Shown here: in pieces, positions 8,306 through 16,124 of the stretch
Position numbering within the stretch: the first letter of the stretch is position 1
How the letters are laid out: every line of letters starts with the position of its first letter
Source of the DNA: Lachnospiraceae bacterium
GTDB taxonomy: Bacteria > Bacillota > Clostridia > Lachnospirales > Lachnospiraceae
Assembly: GCA_017513125.1 (NCBI GenBank)
Contig: JAFWDI010000010.1
Coordinates: forward strand, 62,001 to 126,000
DNA: 64,000 nt
Reading direction: 5' to 3'
Position numbers and translations under genes: made by a program
The notes under the pieces: generated by a model
What the model saw: only the letters and a program-made list of their open reading frames with translations
Told to the model about the DNA's origin: nothing
Databases searched by the model: none

Positions 8306-11300
8306 ACGCAGCGACATCCGTAAGATCCTCGTGATCGGCTCGGGCCCCATCGTGATCGGCCAGGCCGCGGAGTTCGACTACGCGGGCACGCAGGCCTGTC
8401 TGGCGCTGAAGGAAGAGGGCTATGAGGTGGTCCTCGCGAATTCAAATCCCGCGACAATCATGACCGACACCGCGGTCGCGGACAAAGTTTATATGGAACC
8501 TCTGACGCTCGAGTACGCCGCGAGGATCATCCGCTACGAGCGGCCGGACGCGATCCTTCCCGGGATCGGGGGACAGACCGGACTGAACCTGGCCATACAG
8601 CTTCAGGAAAAGGGCGTCCTCGCGGAGTGCGGCGTGGAGCTTCTGGGCACGACCGGCGACAGCATTGAACAGGCCGAGGACCGCGAGCTGTTTAAGGAAC
8701 TCTGCGAGCGGCTGGGCGAACCCGTCCTGCCCTCGGACATCGCGCATTCGGTCGAAGAAGGGCTGGATGCCGCACGGAAGATCGGTTATCCGGTCGTCCT
8801 GCGCCCGGCATTCACACTGGGCGGCACCGGCGGCGGCTTCGCGGAAAACGAGGAGGAGTTCCGCGAGCTGATGAAGCACGCGCTCGCGCGCTCGCCGGTC
8901 GGGCAGGTGCTTATCGAGAAGAGCGTGAAGGGATACAAGGAGATCGAATACGAGGTCATCCGGGACGCGAACGACACCGCGATCACGATCTGCAACATGG
9001 AGAACCTCGATCCTGTCGGGATCCACACCGGGGACTCGATCGTGGTGTGCCCGTCGCAGACGCTGACGAACAAGGAATACCACATGCTCCGCGACAGCGC
9101 GCTGAAGATCATCCGCGCGCTGAAGATCGAGGGCGGCTGCAACGTCCAGTTCGCGCTCGATCCGAACTCGTTTCAATACTACCTGATCGAGGTGAACCCC
9201 CGCGTATCGCGGTCTTCGGCGCTCGCGTCGAAGGCGAGCGGCTACCCGATCGCGCGCGTTTCCGCGAAGATCGGCGTGGGCATGAGGCTGGACGAGATCC
9301 GGATCGCGAACACACCGGCGTCGTTCGAGCCCGCGCTCGATTACGTCGTCACGAAGATGCCGCGCTTTCCGTTCGATAAATTCACGGACGCCGATCACTC
9401 GCTCTCCACGCAGATGAAGGCGACCGGAGAGGTCATGAGCGTGGGACGGACGTTCGAGGAAAGCCTCCTGAAGGCGGTCCGGTCGCTGGAGACCGGGCTG
9501 TTCGATCTGCACAGCCCGAAGTTCGACGGAATGCCGGAGGGAGAGCTTCTGGCATACGTCCGGACCGGGACGGATGACCGCATCTGCGCTATGGCGGAGT
9601 TGATCCGGAGGGCGGTGAAAGAGGCCGCTGCGGACAATGCAGGAAGCCCGGATCATGCCGGCCCCGCGGCGGAGGATATGATCGCCCGGATCGCGGAGGC
9701 GACCGGCATTGACCGGTTCTTCCTGCGGAAGATCCGGAACATCACGGAGGAGGAGCGGAGACTGGCAGCTGCGCCGGGAGATCCGGAGGAACTGTATGCC
9801 GCGAAGAGGATGGGCTTCGGGGACCGGAGCATTGCCCGGCTGTGGGGCCGCACCGAGGAGGAGGTCTTCGAACAGCGCCGTGCCTGCGGATATTTCCCGG
9901 TCTATAAGATGATCGACACCTGCGCCTCGGAGTTCGACAGCTATATCCCGTACTTTTACTCGACCTGGGAGGACGAGAACGAGTCGCGCGTCTCCAGCCG
10001 GAAGAAGGTCATCGTGCTGGGCTCGGGTCCCATCCGCATCGGTCAGGGCGTGGAGTTCGACTATTCGACGGTCCACGCGGTCTGGACCATCCGAGACGCC
10101 GGCTGGGAGGCCATCATCATCAACAACAATCCCGAGACCGTCTCCACGGACTATACCTGCTCGGACAAACTCTATTTCGAGCCTCTGTGTACCGAGGACG
10201 TGATGAATATCATTGAGCTCGAGCAGCCGGAAGGGGTCATCGCCACGCTGGGCGGACAGACCGCGATCAACCTCGCCGCCTCGCTGCGGGACCGCGGAGT
10301 GAAGATCATCGGCACGGACTGCGACGCGATCGACCGGGCGGAGGACCGCGACCGTTTCGAACACCTGCTGCTCAGGCTGGGCATCCCTCAGCCGGACGGG
10401 CGCGCGGTTACGAGCATCGAGGAGGGCGTCCGTGCCGCCGAGGAGATCGGCTACCCGGTGCTGGTGCGGCCCAGTTTCGTGCTGGGCGGGCGCGCGATGC
10501 AGATCGTCGCGAAGGAGACGGACCTGCGGCATTACCTGAAGACCGCGGTCGAGATCGATGAGGATAAGCCTGTGCTCGTCGACAAATACATCCGCGGAAA
10601 AGAAGTCGAGGTGGACGCGGTCTGCGACGGCGAGCGGGTGTTCGTCCCGGGCATCATGGAGCTCGTGGAGCGCACCGGCGTGCACTCGGGCGATTCGATC
10701 AGCGTCTATCCGCCGTACAGCATCTCGCAGAAAGTCCGCGGCACGATCCTCGACTATACCGAGCGCCTGGGGCTCGGCATCGGAATCATCGGCCTGTTTA
10801 ACATCCAGTTCATCGTCGACCCTGACGAGAACGTCTACATCATCGAGGTGAACCCGCGGTCCTCCCGGACCGTGCCGTTCCTGTCGAAGGCGACCGGGTA
10901 CAGCCTCGCGGACATCGCCACGCTGGTCATGCTCGGGAAAACTCTCGCCGAGCAGGGGATCACCTGCCGGTATCCGGAGGAAAAAGGCCGATATTACGTG
11001 AAGGCGCCGGCATTTTCCTTCTCGAAGCTGCTGGGCATGGACTCTTACCTGTCGCCGGAGATGAAGTCGACCGGCGAGGCGATCGGCTACGACCGGAAAC
11101 TTCACCGGGCCATGTATAAGGCCATGATCGCCTCCGGCATGAAGCTCCGGAACTACGGGACCGTCCTGATGACGCTGGCGGACGAGGATAAGGAGGAGTC
11201 GCTTCCGCTCGTGAAGCGGTTCTACGACATGGGCTTTAACATCGAAGCCACGACCGCCACCGCGGTCTTCCTGAAGGCGCACGGCATCCGGACCAGGCTG

Positions 11301-11540
11301 CGCCGGAAACTGTCCGAGGGGAGCGAAGAGGTCCTCGACTCGATCCGTGCCGGCTATGTCAGCTATGTGATCTGCACGCGGGCGATCCTTTCGGGAGTGC
11401 ACTATGTGGACGGCGTCGCCATAAGGCGGTGCGCGACGGAGAACGGCGTGACCATGCTGACGTCGCTGGACACGGTGCGGGTGCTGCTGGATGTGCTGGA
11501 GGAGATGACGATGGGGGTGTCGACGATCGACGCGGAGTGA
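8298..11540 (+). CDS. carB: Carbamoyl-phosphate synthase large subunit
   Basis: 1080 residues, full length. Two homologous ATP-grasp halves are visible: the first begins [21 protein letters not shown], the second near residue 570 with [20 protein letters not shown]. Both carry GGQT and VNPR motifs ([26 protein letters not shown]). The C-terminal allosteric MGS-like domain follows from about 945. The ATG at 8298 lies 7 bases after GGAAGGAGGT (8281-8290), a site inside carA, suggesting translational coupling. A 986-codon antisense frame opposite this gene is an artefact of GC-rich third positions. Confidence 0.97.
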   Translation: MPKRSDIRKILVIGSGPIVIGQAAEFDYAGTQACLALKEEGYEVVLANSNPATIMTDTAVADKVYMEPLTLEYAARIIRYERPDAILPGIGGQTGLNLAIQLQEKGVLAECGVELLGTTGDSIEQAEDRELFKELCERLGEPVLPSDIAHSVEEGLDAARKIGYPVVLRPAFTLGGTGGGFAENEEEFRELMKHALARSPVGQVLIEKSVKGYKEIEYEVIRDANDTAITICNMENLDPVGIHTGDSIVVCPSQTLTNKEYHMLRDSALKIIRALKIEGGCNVQFALDPNSFQYYLIEVNPRVSRSSALASKASGYPIARVSAKIGVGMRLDEIRIANTPASFEPALDYVVTKMPRFPFDKFTDADHSLSTQMKATGEVMSVGRTFEESLLKAVRSLETGLFDLHSPKFDGMPEGELLAYVRTGTDDRICAMAELIRRAVKEAAADNAGSPDHAGPAAEDMIARIAEATGIDRFFLRKIRNITEEERRLAAAPGDPEELYAAKRMGFGDRSIARLWGRTEEEVFEQRRACGYFPVYKMIDTCASEFDSYIPYFYSTWEDENESRVSSRKKVIVLGSGPIRIGQGVEFDYSTVHAVWTIRDAGWEAIIINNNPETVSTDYTCSDKLYFEPLCTEDVMNIIELEQPEGVIATLGGQTAINLAASLRDRGVKIIGTDCDAIDRAEDRDRFEHLLLRLGIPQPDGRAVTSIEEGVRAAEEIGYPVLVRPSFVLGGRAMQIVAKETDLRHYLKTAVEIDEDKPVLVDKYIRGKEVEVDAVCDGERVFVPGIMELVERTGVHSGDSISVYPPYSISQKVRGTILDYTERLGLGIGIIGLFNIQFIVDPDENVYIIEVNPRSSRTVPFLSKATGYSLADIATLVMLGKTLAEQGITCRYPEEKGRYYVKAPAFSFSKLLGMDSYLSPEMKSTGEAIGYDRKLHRAMYKAMIASGMKLRNYGTVLMTLADEDKEESLPLVKRFYDMGFNIEATTATAVFLKAHGIRTRLRRKLSEGSEEVLDSIRAGYVSYVICTRAILSGVHYVDGVAIRRCATENGVTMLTSLDTVRVLLDVLEEMTMGVSTIDAE

Positions 11541-11580
11541 GAGAGGACAATACAGGCAGGCACTTCTTTTTTCCGGCGAT

Positions 11581-11610
11581 CAATGTTATCATAAACGAAG
11601 CATAACATTG
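11581..11610. promoter_or_regulatory. Inverted repeat upstream of the flavin reductase gene
   Basis: CAATGTTAT (11581-11589) and ATAACATTG (11602-11610) are perfect 9-base arms around a 12-base spacer. The position, about 75 bases before the next start codon, and the AT-rich composition suggest an operator. The binding protein is unknown. Confidence 0.45.
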
Positions 11611-11682
11611 TCCGTATCACCTGGATCCGCCGCCCGGCGCAGTTTCGCACCGCGGCAGCGCATTACCGAAAAGGAGAAGATC

Positions 11683-12366
11683 ATGTTCTACGAGACCGAG
11701 AAAAACGACCATGGCCTGGCCCGTCCCCCTTTTAAGTCCATCGCAGTTCCGCGCCCCATCGCGTGGATTTCGACCGTCGATGAAAACGGTAAGGCGAATC
11801 TGGCTCCCTACAGCCAGTTCACGAACCTGACGTTCGATCCGCCCTACATCCTGTTCTCCGCGAATCGCGACTATGACGGCGCCCGGAAGGACACGACGAA
11901 TAACATCGAGAAGACCGGCGAGTTCGTCCACAACATGGTCACCGCCGACCTGATCGAGAAGATGAACATCACCGCGGCCGCGTTCGAGCCAGGCGTGGAC
12001 GAGTTCGAGGCGGCCGGCCTGACGAAGGAACCCTCGGTCATGGTGAAGGCGCCGCGCGTCGCGGAGTCGCCGATCCATCTGGAGTGCAAATACGTCCAGA
12101 CGATCTGCCTGCCCGGCACCAGCGACGTGGGCAATGCCGACGTGATCATCGGAAAGGTCGTCGGCATCCACATTAAGGATGAGTACCTCCTGCCCGACGG
12201 AAAGATCGACATCGAGAAGATCCGCCCGCTCGCGCGCATGGGCTACAGCGACTACACGATCGTCGAGAAGGTCTTTGAGTATGTTCCTTCGGCGGCGGCC
12301 GGCGACAGCAACGACCGTGCGCTGGGACTCGAGGGCGCGACCGGCGCGTTCGGGAAGAAAGACTGA
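11683..12366 (+). CDS. Flavin reductase-fold protein (FMN-binding split barrel)
   Basis: 227 residues. Matches the flavin reductase-like family, split-barrel proteins that bind FMN. Seen: the N-terminal stretch KSIAVPRPIAWISTVDENGK, NLAPYSQFTNLTFDPPYILFS, the loop KDTTNNIEKTGEFVHNMV, and GNADVIIGKVVGIHI. These resemble the flavin-binding blocks of DIM6/NTAB-type proteins. The physiological substrate is not known. ATG at 11683 follows AAAGGAGA. A DUF218 membrane protein begins 11 bases after its stop, so the two are probably co-transcribed. Confidence 0.85.
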   Translation: MFYETEKNDHGLARPPFKSIAVPRPIAWISTVDENGKANLAPYSQFTNLTFDPPYILFSANRDYDGARKDTTNNIEKTGEFVHNMVTADLIEKMNITAAAFEPGVDEFEAAGLTKEPSVMVKAPRVAESPIHLECKYVQTICLPGTSDVGNADVIIGKVVGIHIKDEYLLPDGKIDIEKIRPLARMGYSDYTIVEKVFEYVPSAAAGDSNDRALGLEGATGAFGKKD

Positions 12367-12377
12367 CGTCTGTTCGG

Positions 12378-13169
12378 ATGGCGGAAGCGAAAGAGAAGAA
12401 ACACAGATATTTTCCCGCGAGGGTCCTGCTGATCCTGGCAGGTGTGATCGCGGCGGTACTTTTTGTGCCGCCGCTTTTTTACGGTGTCCGGGGTCTGGGC
12501 CATATCACGGGAGCGGTCATTGCCGCGGTGCTGTTCGCGGCGGGTGTCGGTTTTGACCGGCTGCGATGCGCGCTCCGGAACCTGGCCGGGACGCGGCCGG
12601 GGAAGGCCGTGATCGGCGTTATCGCGGCATTGATCCTGCTGGCGGCCGTCACGGCGGCGGCCGGAACCGTATGCATGGTGCGGGGAGCTTCGCGGGAGCC
12701 GGATCCGCAGGCGGTCCTGGTGGTGCTGGGATGCAAGGTGCGCGGAGAAACGCCCAGCATGATGCTGCGGGAGCGGCTGGAAGCGGCCCTGAACTATCTG
12801 GAAGAGCATCCCGACGCGGCCTGTGTGGTGTCCGGGGGGCGCGGCAGCGGAGAGAGCATCTCCGAGGCGGAGTGCATGTTCCGCTGGCTTACGGAGCGGG
12901 GCATCGCACCGGAACGCATTTACCGGGAAGACGCATCGACGGACACCTGGGAAAATCTGGAGTTTACGCAGCGTATCCTCGAGGATGAGGGACTGGGGAC
13001 GCGCGTGGCGCTGTGCACGAACGAGTTTCATGAATACCGTGCGGAGAAGATCGCCGGGTCGCTCGGACTGGATGCCGGCGCGGTGCCCGCGCGGACCTCG
13101 TTCTGGCTGCTTCCCGGGTACTGGGTCCGCGAACTGTACGGGTTTCTGTATGTTCTGGTCTTTAACTGA
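12378..13169 (+). CDS. DUF218 (YdcF/SanA-like) membrane protein
   Basis: 263 residues. Three hydrophobic segments (about 13-35, 39-57 and 75-97) precede a DUF218 domain from about residue 107. The domain shows VLVVLGCKVRGETPSMMLRERL, VVSGGRGSGESISEAECM, the acidic STDTWENLEF and VALCTNEFHEYRA, the order seen in YdcF, SanA and ElyC. E. coli relatives affect envelope integrity and lipid carrier use, but the biochemical activity of most members is unknown. No strong ribosome binding site is seen; tight spacing suggests coupling to the upstream gene. Confidence 0.85.
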   Translation: MAEAKEKKHRYFPARVLLILAGVIAAVLFVPPLFYGVRGLGHITGAVIAAVLFAAGVGFDRLRCALRNLAGTRPGKAVIGVIAALILLAAVTAAAGTVCMVRGASREPDPQAVLVVLGCKVRGETPSMMLRERLEAALNYLEEHPDAACVVSGGRGSGESISEAECMFRWLTERGIAPERIYREDASTDTWENLEFTQRILEDEGLGTRVALCTNEFHEYRAEKIAGSLGLDAGAVPARTSFWLLPGYWVRELYGFLYVLVFN

Positions 13170-13170
13170 G

Positions 13171-13238
13171 TGACGTCAGGAAACGTTTCGGCTTTCAAGG
13201 AAAGTTTTCTTGTTCGTGAGCATGGAACGGAATATCAT
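13171..13238 (+). promoter_or_regulatory. Promoter and palindromes upstream of the aldolase gene
   Basis: TTGTTC (13210-13215), 17 bases, TATCAT (13233-13238). Upstream lie two perfect palindromes, TGACGTCA (13171-13178) and GAAACGTTTC (13180-13189). The second slightly resembles a catabolite-response element core but does not match its flanks. Confidence 0.5.
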
Positions 13239-13264
13239 GAAAGAGGCGGCGGACAGGCCGCCGC

Positions 13265-13293
13265 GCCGCCCGGGGAGTAAAATGCCGGGCGGC
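13265..13293 (+). promoter_or_regulatory. Leader hairpin just before the aldolase ribosome binding site
   Basis: GCCGCCCGG (13265-13273) pairs with CCGGGCGGC (13285-13293) around an 11-base loop, ending two bases before GAAAGGGG. It could modulate translation or stability. Confidence 0.4.
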
Positions 13294-13306
13294 CGAAAGG
13301 GGAAAC

Positions 13307-13960
13307 ATGGAACTGTACGAGTATAAAAAGATGGTCTGCGACCGCTCGAAGGAGGCCTATGCCGAGGGTCTGCTGGAAGGCATGAACGGAAACCTCAGCG
13401 TGTTTGCGCGCGAGCACGGCTGTGTGGTCATCACGCCCTCGCAGTTTCCTTACGAGGAGTACACGCCGGAGGAGATGGTCGTCATTGACCTCGACGGAAA
13501 TCTGATCGAGGCGCCGCATAAGCCCTCGTCCGAGTGGATCATGCACACGATGGTCTATAAGGCCCGCGAGGATGTGAACGCGGTCTTTCACACGCACTCG
13601 CCCTATGCGAGCGCGTTCGCGGTCGCGCATCGGCCCATCCCGGCCATCCTGGTCGAGATGATTCCGATGCTCGGGGACTACGTCCCGCTGGCGGAGTTTT
13701 CGATGCCGGGCACCGAGGAGATGGGGCTGAACGCGTTTAAGGTCCTGGACGGTTTCGGCGGCTGCCTGCTGATGAACCACGGTGTGCTGGCCATCGGGAC
13801 GACGCTGCACGAGGCGTATCTGAGGGCCGGCTACATTGAGACTGGCGCCCGCGTCTGCGCGCTGGCCGAAAGTCTGGGCGGGGCGTTCCCGCTGACGGAA
13901 CAGCAGGCCCGCGCGGTGGCGAGCCACTACGGGATGCTGGGAACGAAAGAAGATGAATAA
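13307..13960 (+). CDS. Class II aldolase (fuculose-1-phosphate aldolase family)
   Basis: 217 residues. Zinc-dependent aldolase/adducin fold. Glu76 (SSEWIMH), His95 and His97 (FHTHSPYASA) and His158 (MNHGV) fall exactly where E. coli FucA has Glu73, His92, His94 and His155, so the metal site is intact and the enzyme should cleave a ketose 1-phosphate to DHAP plus an aldehyde. The next gene, 41 bases on, is an MtnA-like isomerase that makes such ketose 1-phosphates. The likely substrate is therefore 5-deoxyribulose 1-phosphate or 5-methylthioribulose 1-phosphate rather than fuculose 1-phosphate; this is an inference from context. Confidence 0.88.
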   Translation: MELYEYKKMVCDRSKEAYAEGLLEGMNGNLSVFAREHGCVVITPSQFPYEEYTPEEMVVIDLDGNLIEAPHKPSSEWIMHTMVYKAREDVNAVFHTHSPYASAFAVAHRPIPAILVEMIPMLGDYVPLAEFSMPGTEEMGLNAFKVLDGFGGCLLMNHGVLAIGTTLHEAYLRAGYIETGARVCALAESLGGAFPLTEQQARAVASHYGMLGTKEDE

Positions 13961-14001
13961 GGGCCGGGCGCTGCCGGCGAGTTTATAAAGAGAGGTGAAT
14001 T

Positions 14002-15069
14002 ATGGTCGACACCAGCAAATTCGATGATCTGGGCTTCCTGTTAAAACCGGAAAACGTAGCATGGTATGAGGACGGAAAGGTCCGCATCCTGGACCGCCGC
14101 ATCTACCCGGTGCGGACGGAGTTCGTGGTGTGTGAGCGCCACGAGGACGTCGCGCAGGCGATCGCGGACATGGTCACGCAGAGCGGCGGCCCCTACACCG
14201 CGGCGGCCATGGGCATGGCGCTCGCGGCGTACGAGGTGAAGGACGCTCCCGAGGCGGAGGTCCGTGAACACCTGACGAAGGCCGCGTACACGCTGTCGCA
14301 CGCGCGTCCCACGACGACCGCGAAGATGCAGGTCGTTACGGCCCGCTGCCTGGAGGCGGCGGAGAAGGCCCTCGACGAGGGCGTTCACGGCGAGGCATTG
14401 ATCGAGGTGCTCGCGCAGAAGGCGTTCGACCTGCTGGACGGCATGTACACGCAGTGCGAGTCCGCGGCGGCCCACCTTGCGAAGCACGTTCCGCAGGGCG
14501 GCACGGTCATGACGCAGTGTTTCGCGGAGGCGTACGTCGGGATGATCATCCGGCATTGCCGCCGCCTGGGCAATGAGATAAAGATGATCTGTCCGGAGAC
14601 CCGCCCGTACTTCCAGGGCGCGCGCCTGACCGCGAGCGTGGCGAGCGAGATGGGGCTGGACGTGACCCTGATCACAGACAATATGCCCGCCTACGTGCTC
14701 AGCCAGGGCATGGTCGATCTGTTCACTTCCGCGGCGGACGTCATCACGATGGACGGCTACGTCGTGAACAAGGTCGGTACGCTGCAGATCGCGATCTCCG
14801 CGAACCGCTACGGTGTGCCGTACTTCTGCACCGGCACGCCGAACAAGGGCCACCCGACGATCGATACCGTGAAGATCGAACAACGCGATCCCGAGCTCGT
14901 GACGATGGCCATGGACCTGAAGGTCACACACCCGGAGGTGAAGGGCTACTACCCGGCGTTCGACATCACGCCGCCGGAGCTCGTGGGCGCGATCGTGACG
15001 GACCGCGGGCTGTACTCGCCTTACGATCTGGAAAGCTATCCGGGTCCGCTGACGGGCGTGGGCCTGTAA
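14002..15069 (+). CDS. mtnA: MtnA-like aldose-1-phosphate isomerase (eIF2B-related fold)
   Basis: 355 residues, matching methylthioribose-1-phosphate isomerase in length and fold. Candidate catalytic residues are Cys173 (VMTQCFAEA) and Asp246 (SAADVITMDG), followed by VVNKVGTLQIAISA, comparable to Cys160 and Asp240 of the B. subtilis enzyme. The residues around them differ from classical MtnA, so a 5-deoxyribose or ribose-bisphosphate relative is possible. With the upstream class II aldolase it would form steps two and three of a DHAP shunt; no nucleosidase or pentose kinase is nearby. RBS AGAGAGG precedes the ATG. Confidence 0.82.
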   Translation: MVDTSKFDDLGFLLKPENVAWYEDGKVRILDRRIYPVRTEFVVCERHEDVAQAIADMVTQSGGPYTAAAMGMALAAYEVKDAPEAEVREHLTKAAYTLSHARPTTTAKMQVVTARCLEAAEKALDEGVHGEALIEVLAQKAFDLLDGMYTQCESAAAHLAKHVPQGGTVMTQCFAEAYVGMIIRHCRRLGNEIKMICPETRPYFQGARLTASVASEMGLDVTLITDNMPAYVLSQGMVDLFTSAADVITMDGYVVNKVGTLQIAISANRYGVPYFCTGTPNKGHPTIDTVKIEQRDPELVTMAMDLKVTHPEVKGYYPAFDITPPELVGAIVTDRGLYSPYDLESYPGPLTGVGL

Positions 15070-15164
15070 CGGGAGGCCGCCACCTGAGCGCGCCTCTGCA
15101 TGCGGCAGGGCAGCGACTCAAGGTGCGACCGGGAAGGTGCGGCCGGGAAGATCGAACCGAAAAA

Positions 15165-15227
15165 CATAACAGATATGACGGGGGAAAACGTGATCTCCGA
15201 ATCACGATGCCCCCGTCATTTGTTATG
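15165..15227 (+). terminator. Compound hairpin after the mtnA-like gene
   Basis: Nested inverted repeats: CATAACA/TGTTATG outside, ATGACGGGGG/CCCCCGTCAT in the middle, CGTGAT/ATCACG (15189-15194, 15201-15206) at the tip. Flanking U-richness is better on the minus strand (TTATGTTTTT) than on the plus strand. The rest of the 360-base gap up to 15429 holds the promoter of the two-component genes and no plausible gene. Confidence 0.6.
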
Positions 15228-15287
15228 GTTTGAGGTTCAGATATGACGTGAGCGGTGAGCTTTTCCGCCCCGCCGCATCCAAGGTGC

Positions 15288-15315
15288 TTGAGCCTTTCCG
15301 CGCGCCTGCTACAAT
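15288..15315 (+). promoter_or_regulatory. Promoter of the two-component operon
   Basis: TTGAGC (15288-15293), 16 bases, TACAAT (15310-15315) with a TGC extension directly before the -10. Confidence 0.6.
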
Positions 15316-15428
15316 AGAACTGCCGTGTTTGCTAACTTCACGGATACAACTTCATCAAATCTTAAACAGTGCCCCCCTTTTTTCTTAAAGGCGGTCTGCC
15401 CTACACTTTCTTCAGGAGGAGAGAGACC

Positions 15429-16124
15429 ATGGCCAACATTCTGATCTGTGACGACGACAGAGACATCGTGAGCGCGCTCGCGATCTATCTCTCGGACCCG
15501 GACTACACACTGTTCCGTGCGTACAACGGCCGCGAGGCGGTCGAGATCTGCGCCCGGGAGGAGATCCATCTGGTGCTTCTCGACATCATGATGCCGGTCA
15601 TGGACGGAATCACGGCCCTCGCGAAGATCCGCGAGACTTCGAACGTTCCGGTGATCCTGCTCACCGCGAAGAGCGAGGACACGGACAAGATCCTGGGCCT
15701 GAACGTCGGCGCGGACGATTACATCACGAAGCCGTTCAACCCGCTCGAGGTCACCGCCCGCGTCCGCTCGCAGCTGCGGCGCTTCCTGAAGCTGGGCGGC
15801 GGCGTGGTGCGGCCGGAGGCCTTCGCGATCGGCGGCATCGAGCTGAACGACCGCACGAAGGAAGTCACGGTCGACGGCGACCCGGTCTCCCTCACTCCGA
15901 AGGAGTACGAGATCCTGAAGCTTCTCATGGCGGACCCCGACCGGGTGTTCTCGCCGAAGGAGATCTACGAGCAGGTCTGGAAAGAGAAGCCTCTGGGATC
16001 GGAGAACACGGTGGCGGTGCACATCCGCCATCTTAGGGAGAAGATCGAGATCGACCCGGCCGACCCTCGTTACGTGAAGGTGATCTTCGGCCAGGGATAT
16101 AAGATCGGGAAGGGGCGCGAGTGA
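15429..16124 (+). CDS. OmpR/PhoB-family response regulator
   Basis: 231 residues. Receiver domain with the acidic pocket CDDDRD, phospho-acceptor Asp52 (VLLDIMMP) and the conserved Lys in DYITKPF, then a winged-helix DNA-binding domain with SLTPKEYEIL, ENTVAVHIRHLREKIE and VIFGQGYKIG. It should control transcription when phosphorylated by the kinase encoded directly downstream. The ATG at 15429 follows AGGAGGA; the frame is open further upstream but without homology. Stop overlaps the start of the kinase gene. Domain make-up resembles VanR-type regulators, but the stimulus is unknown. Confidence 0.95.
   Translation: MANILICDDDRDIVSALAIYLSDPDYTLFRAYNGREAVEICAREEIHLVLLDIMMPVMDGITALAKIRETSNVPVILLTAKSEDTDKILGLNVGADDYITKPFNPLEVTARVRSQLRRFLKLGGGVVRPEAFAIGGIELNDRTKEVTVDGDPVSLTPKEYEILKLLMADPDRVFSPKEIYEQVWKEKPLGSENTVAVHIRHLREKIEIDPADPRYVKVIFGQGYKIGKGRE

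Noticed and set aside
8442-11402. 986-codon open frame on the minus strand opposite carB
   Set aside because: It mirrors carB in a GC-rich genome; the translation is rich in Arg, Asp and His with no family resemblance and no ribosome binding site.
13180-13189. CcpA catabolite-response element upstream of the aldolase
   Set aside because: Only the central palindrome fits; the outer TG and CA positions of the consensus are missing.
14002-15069. Interpretation as a translation factor eIF2B subunit
   Set aside because: Bacteria lack that system; the Cys/Asp pair and the neighbouring aldolase favour a sugar-phosphate isomerase.
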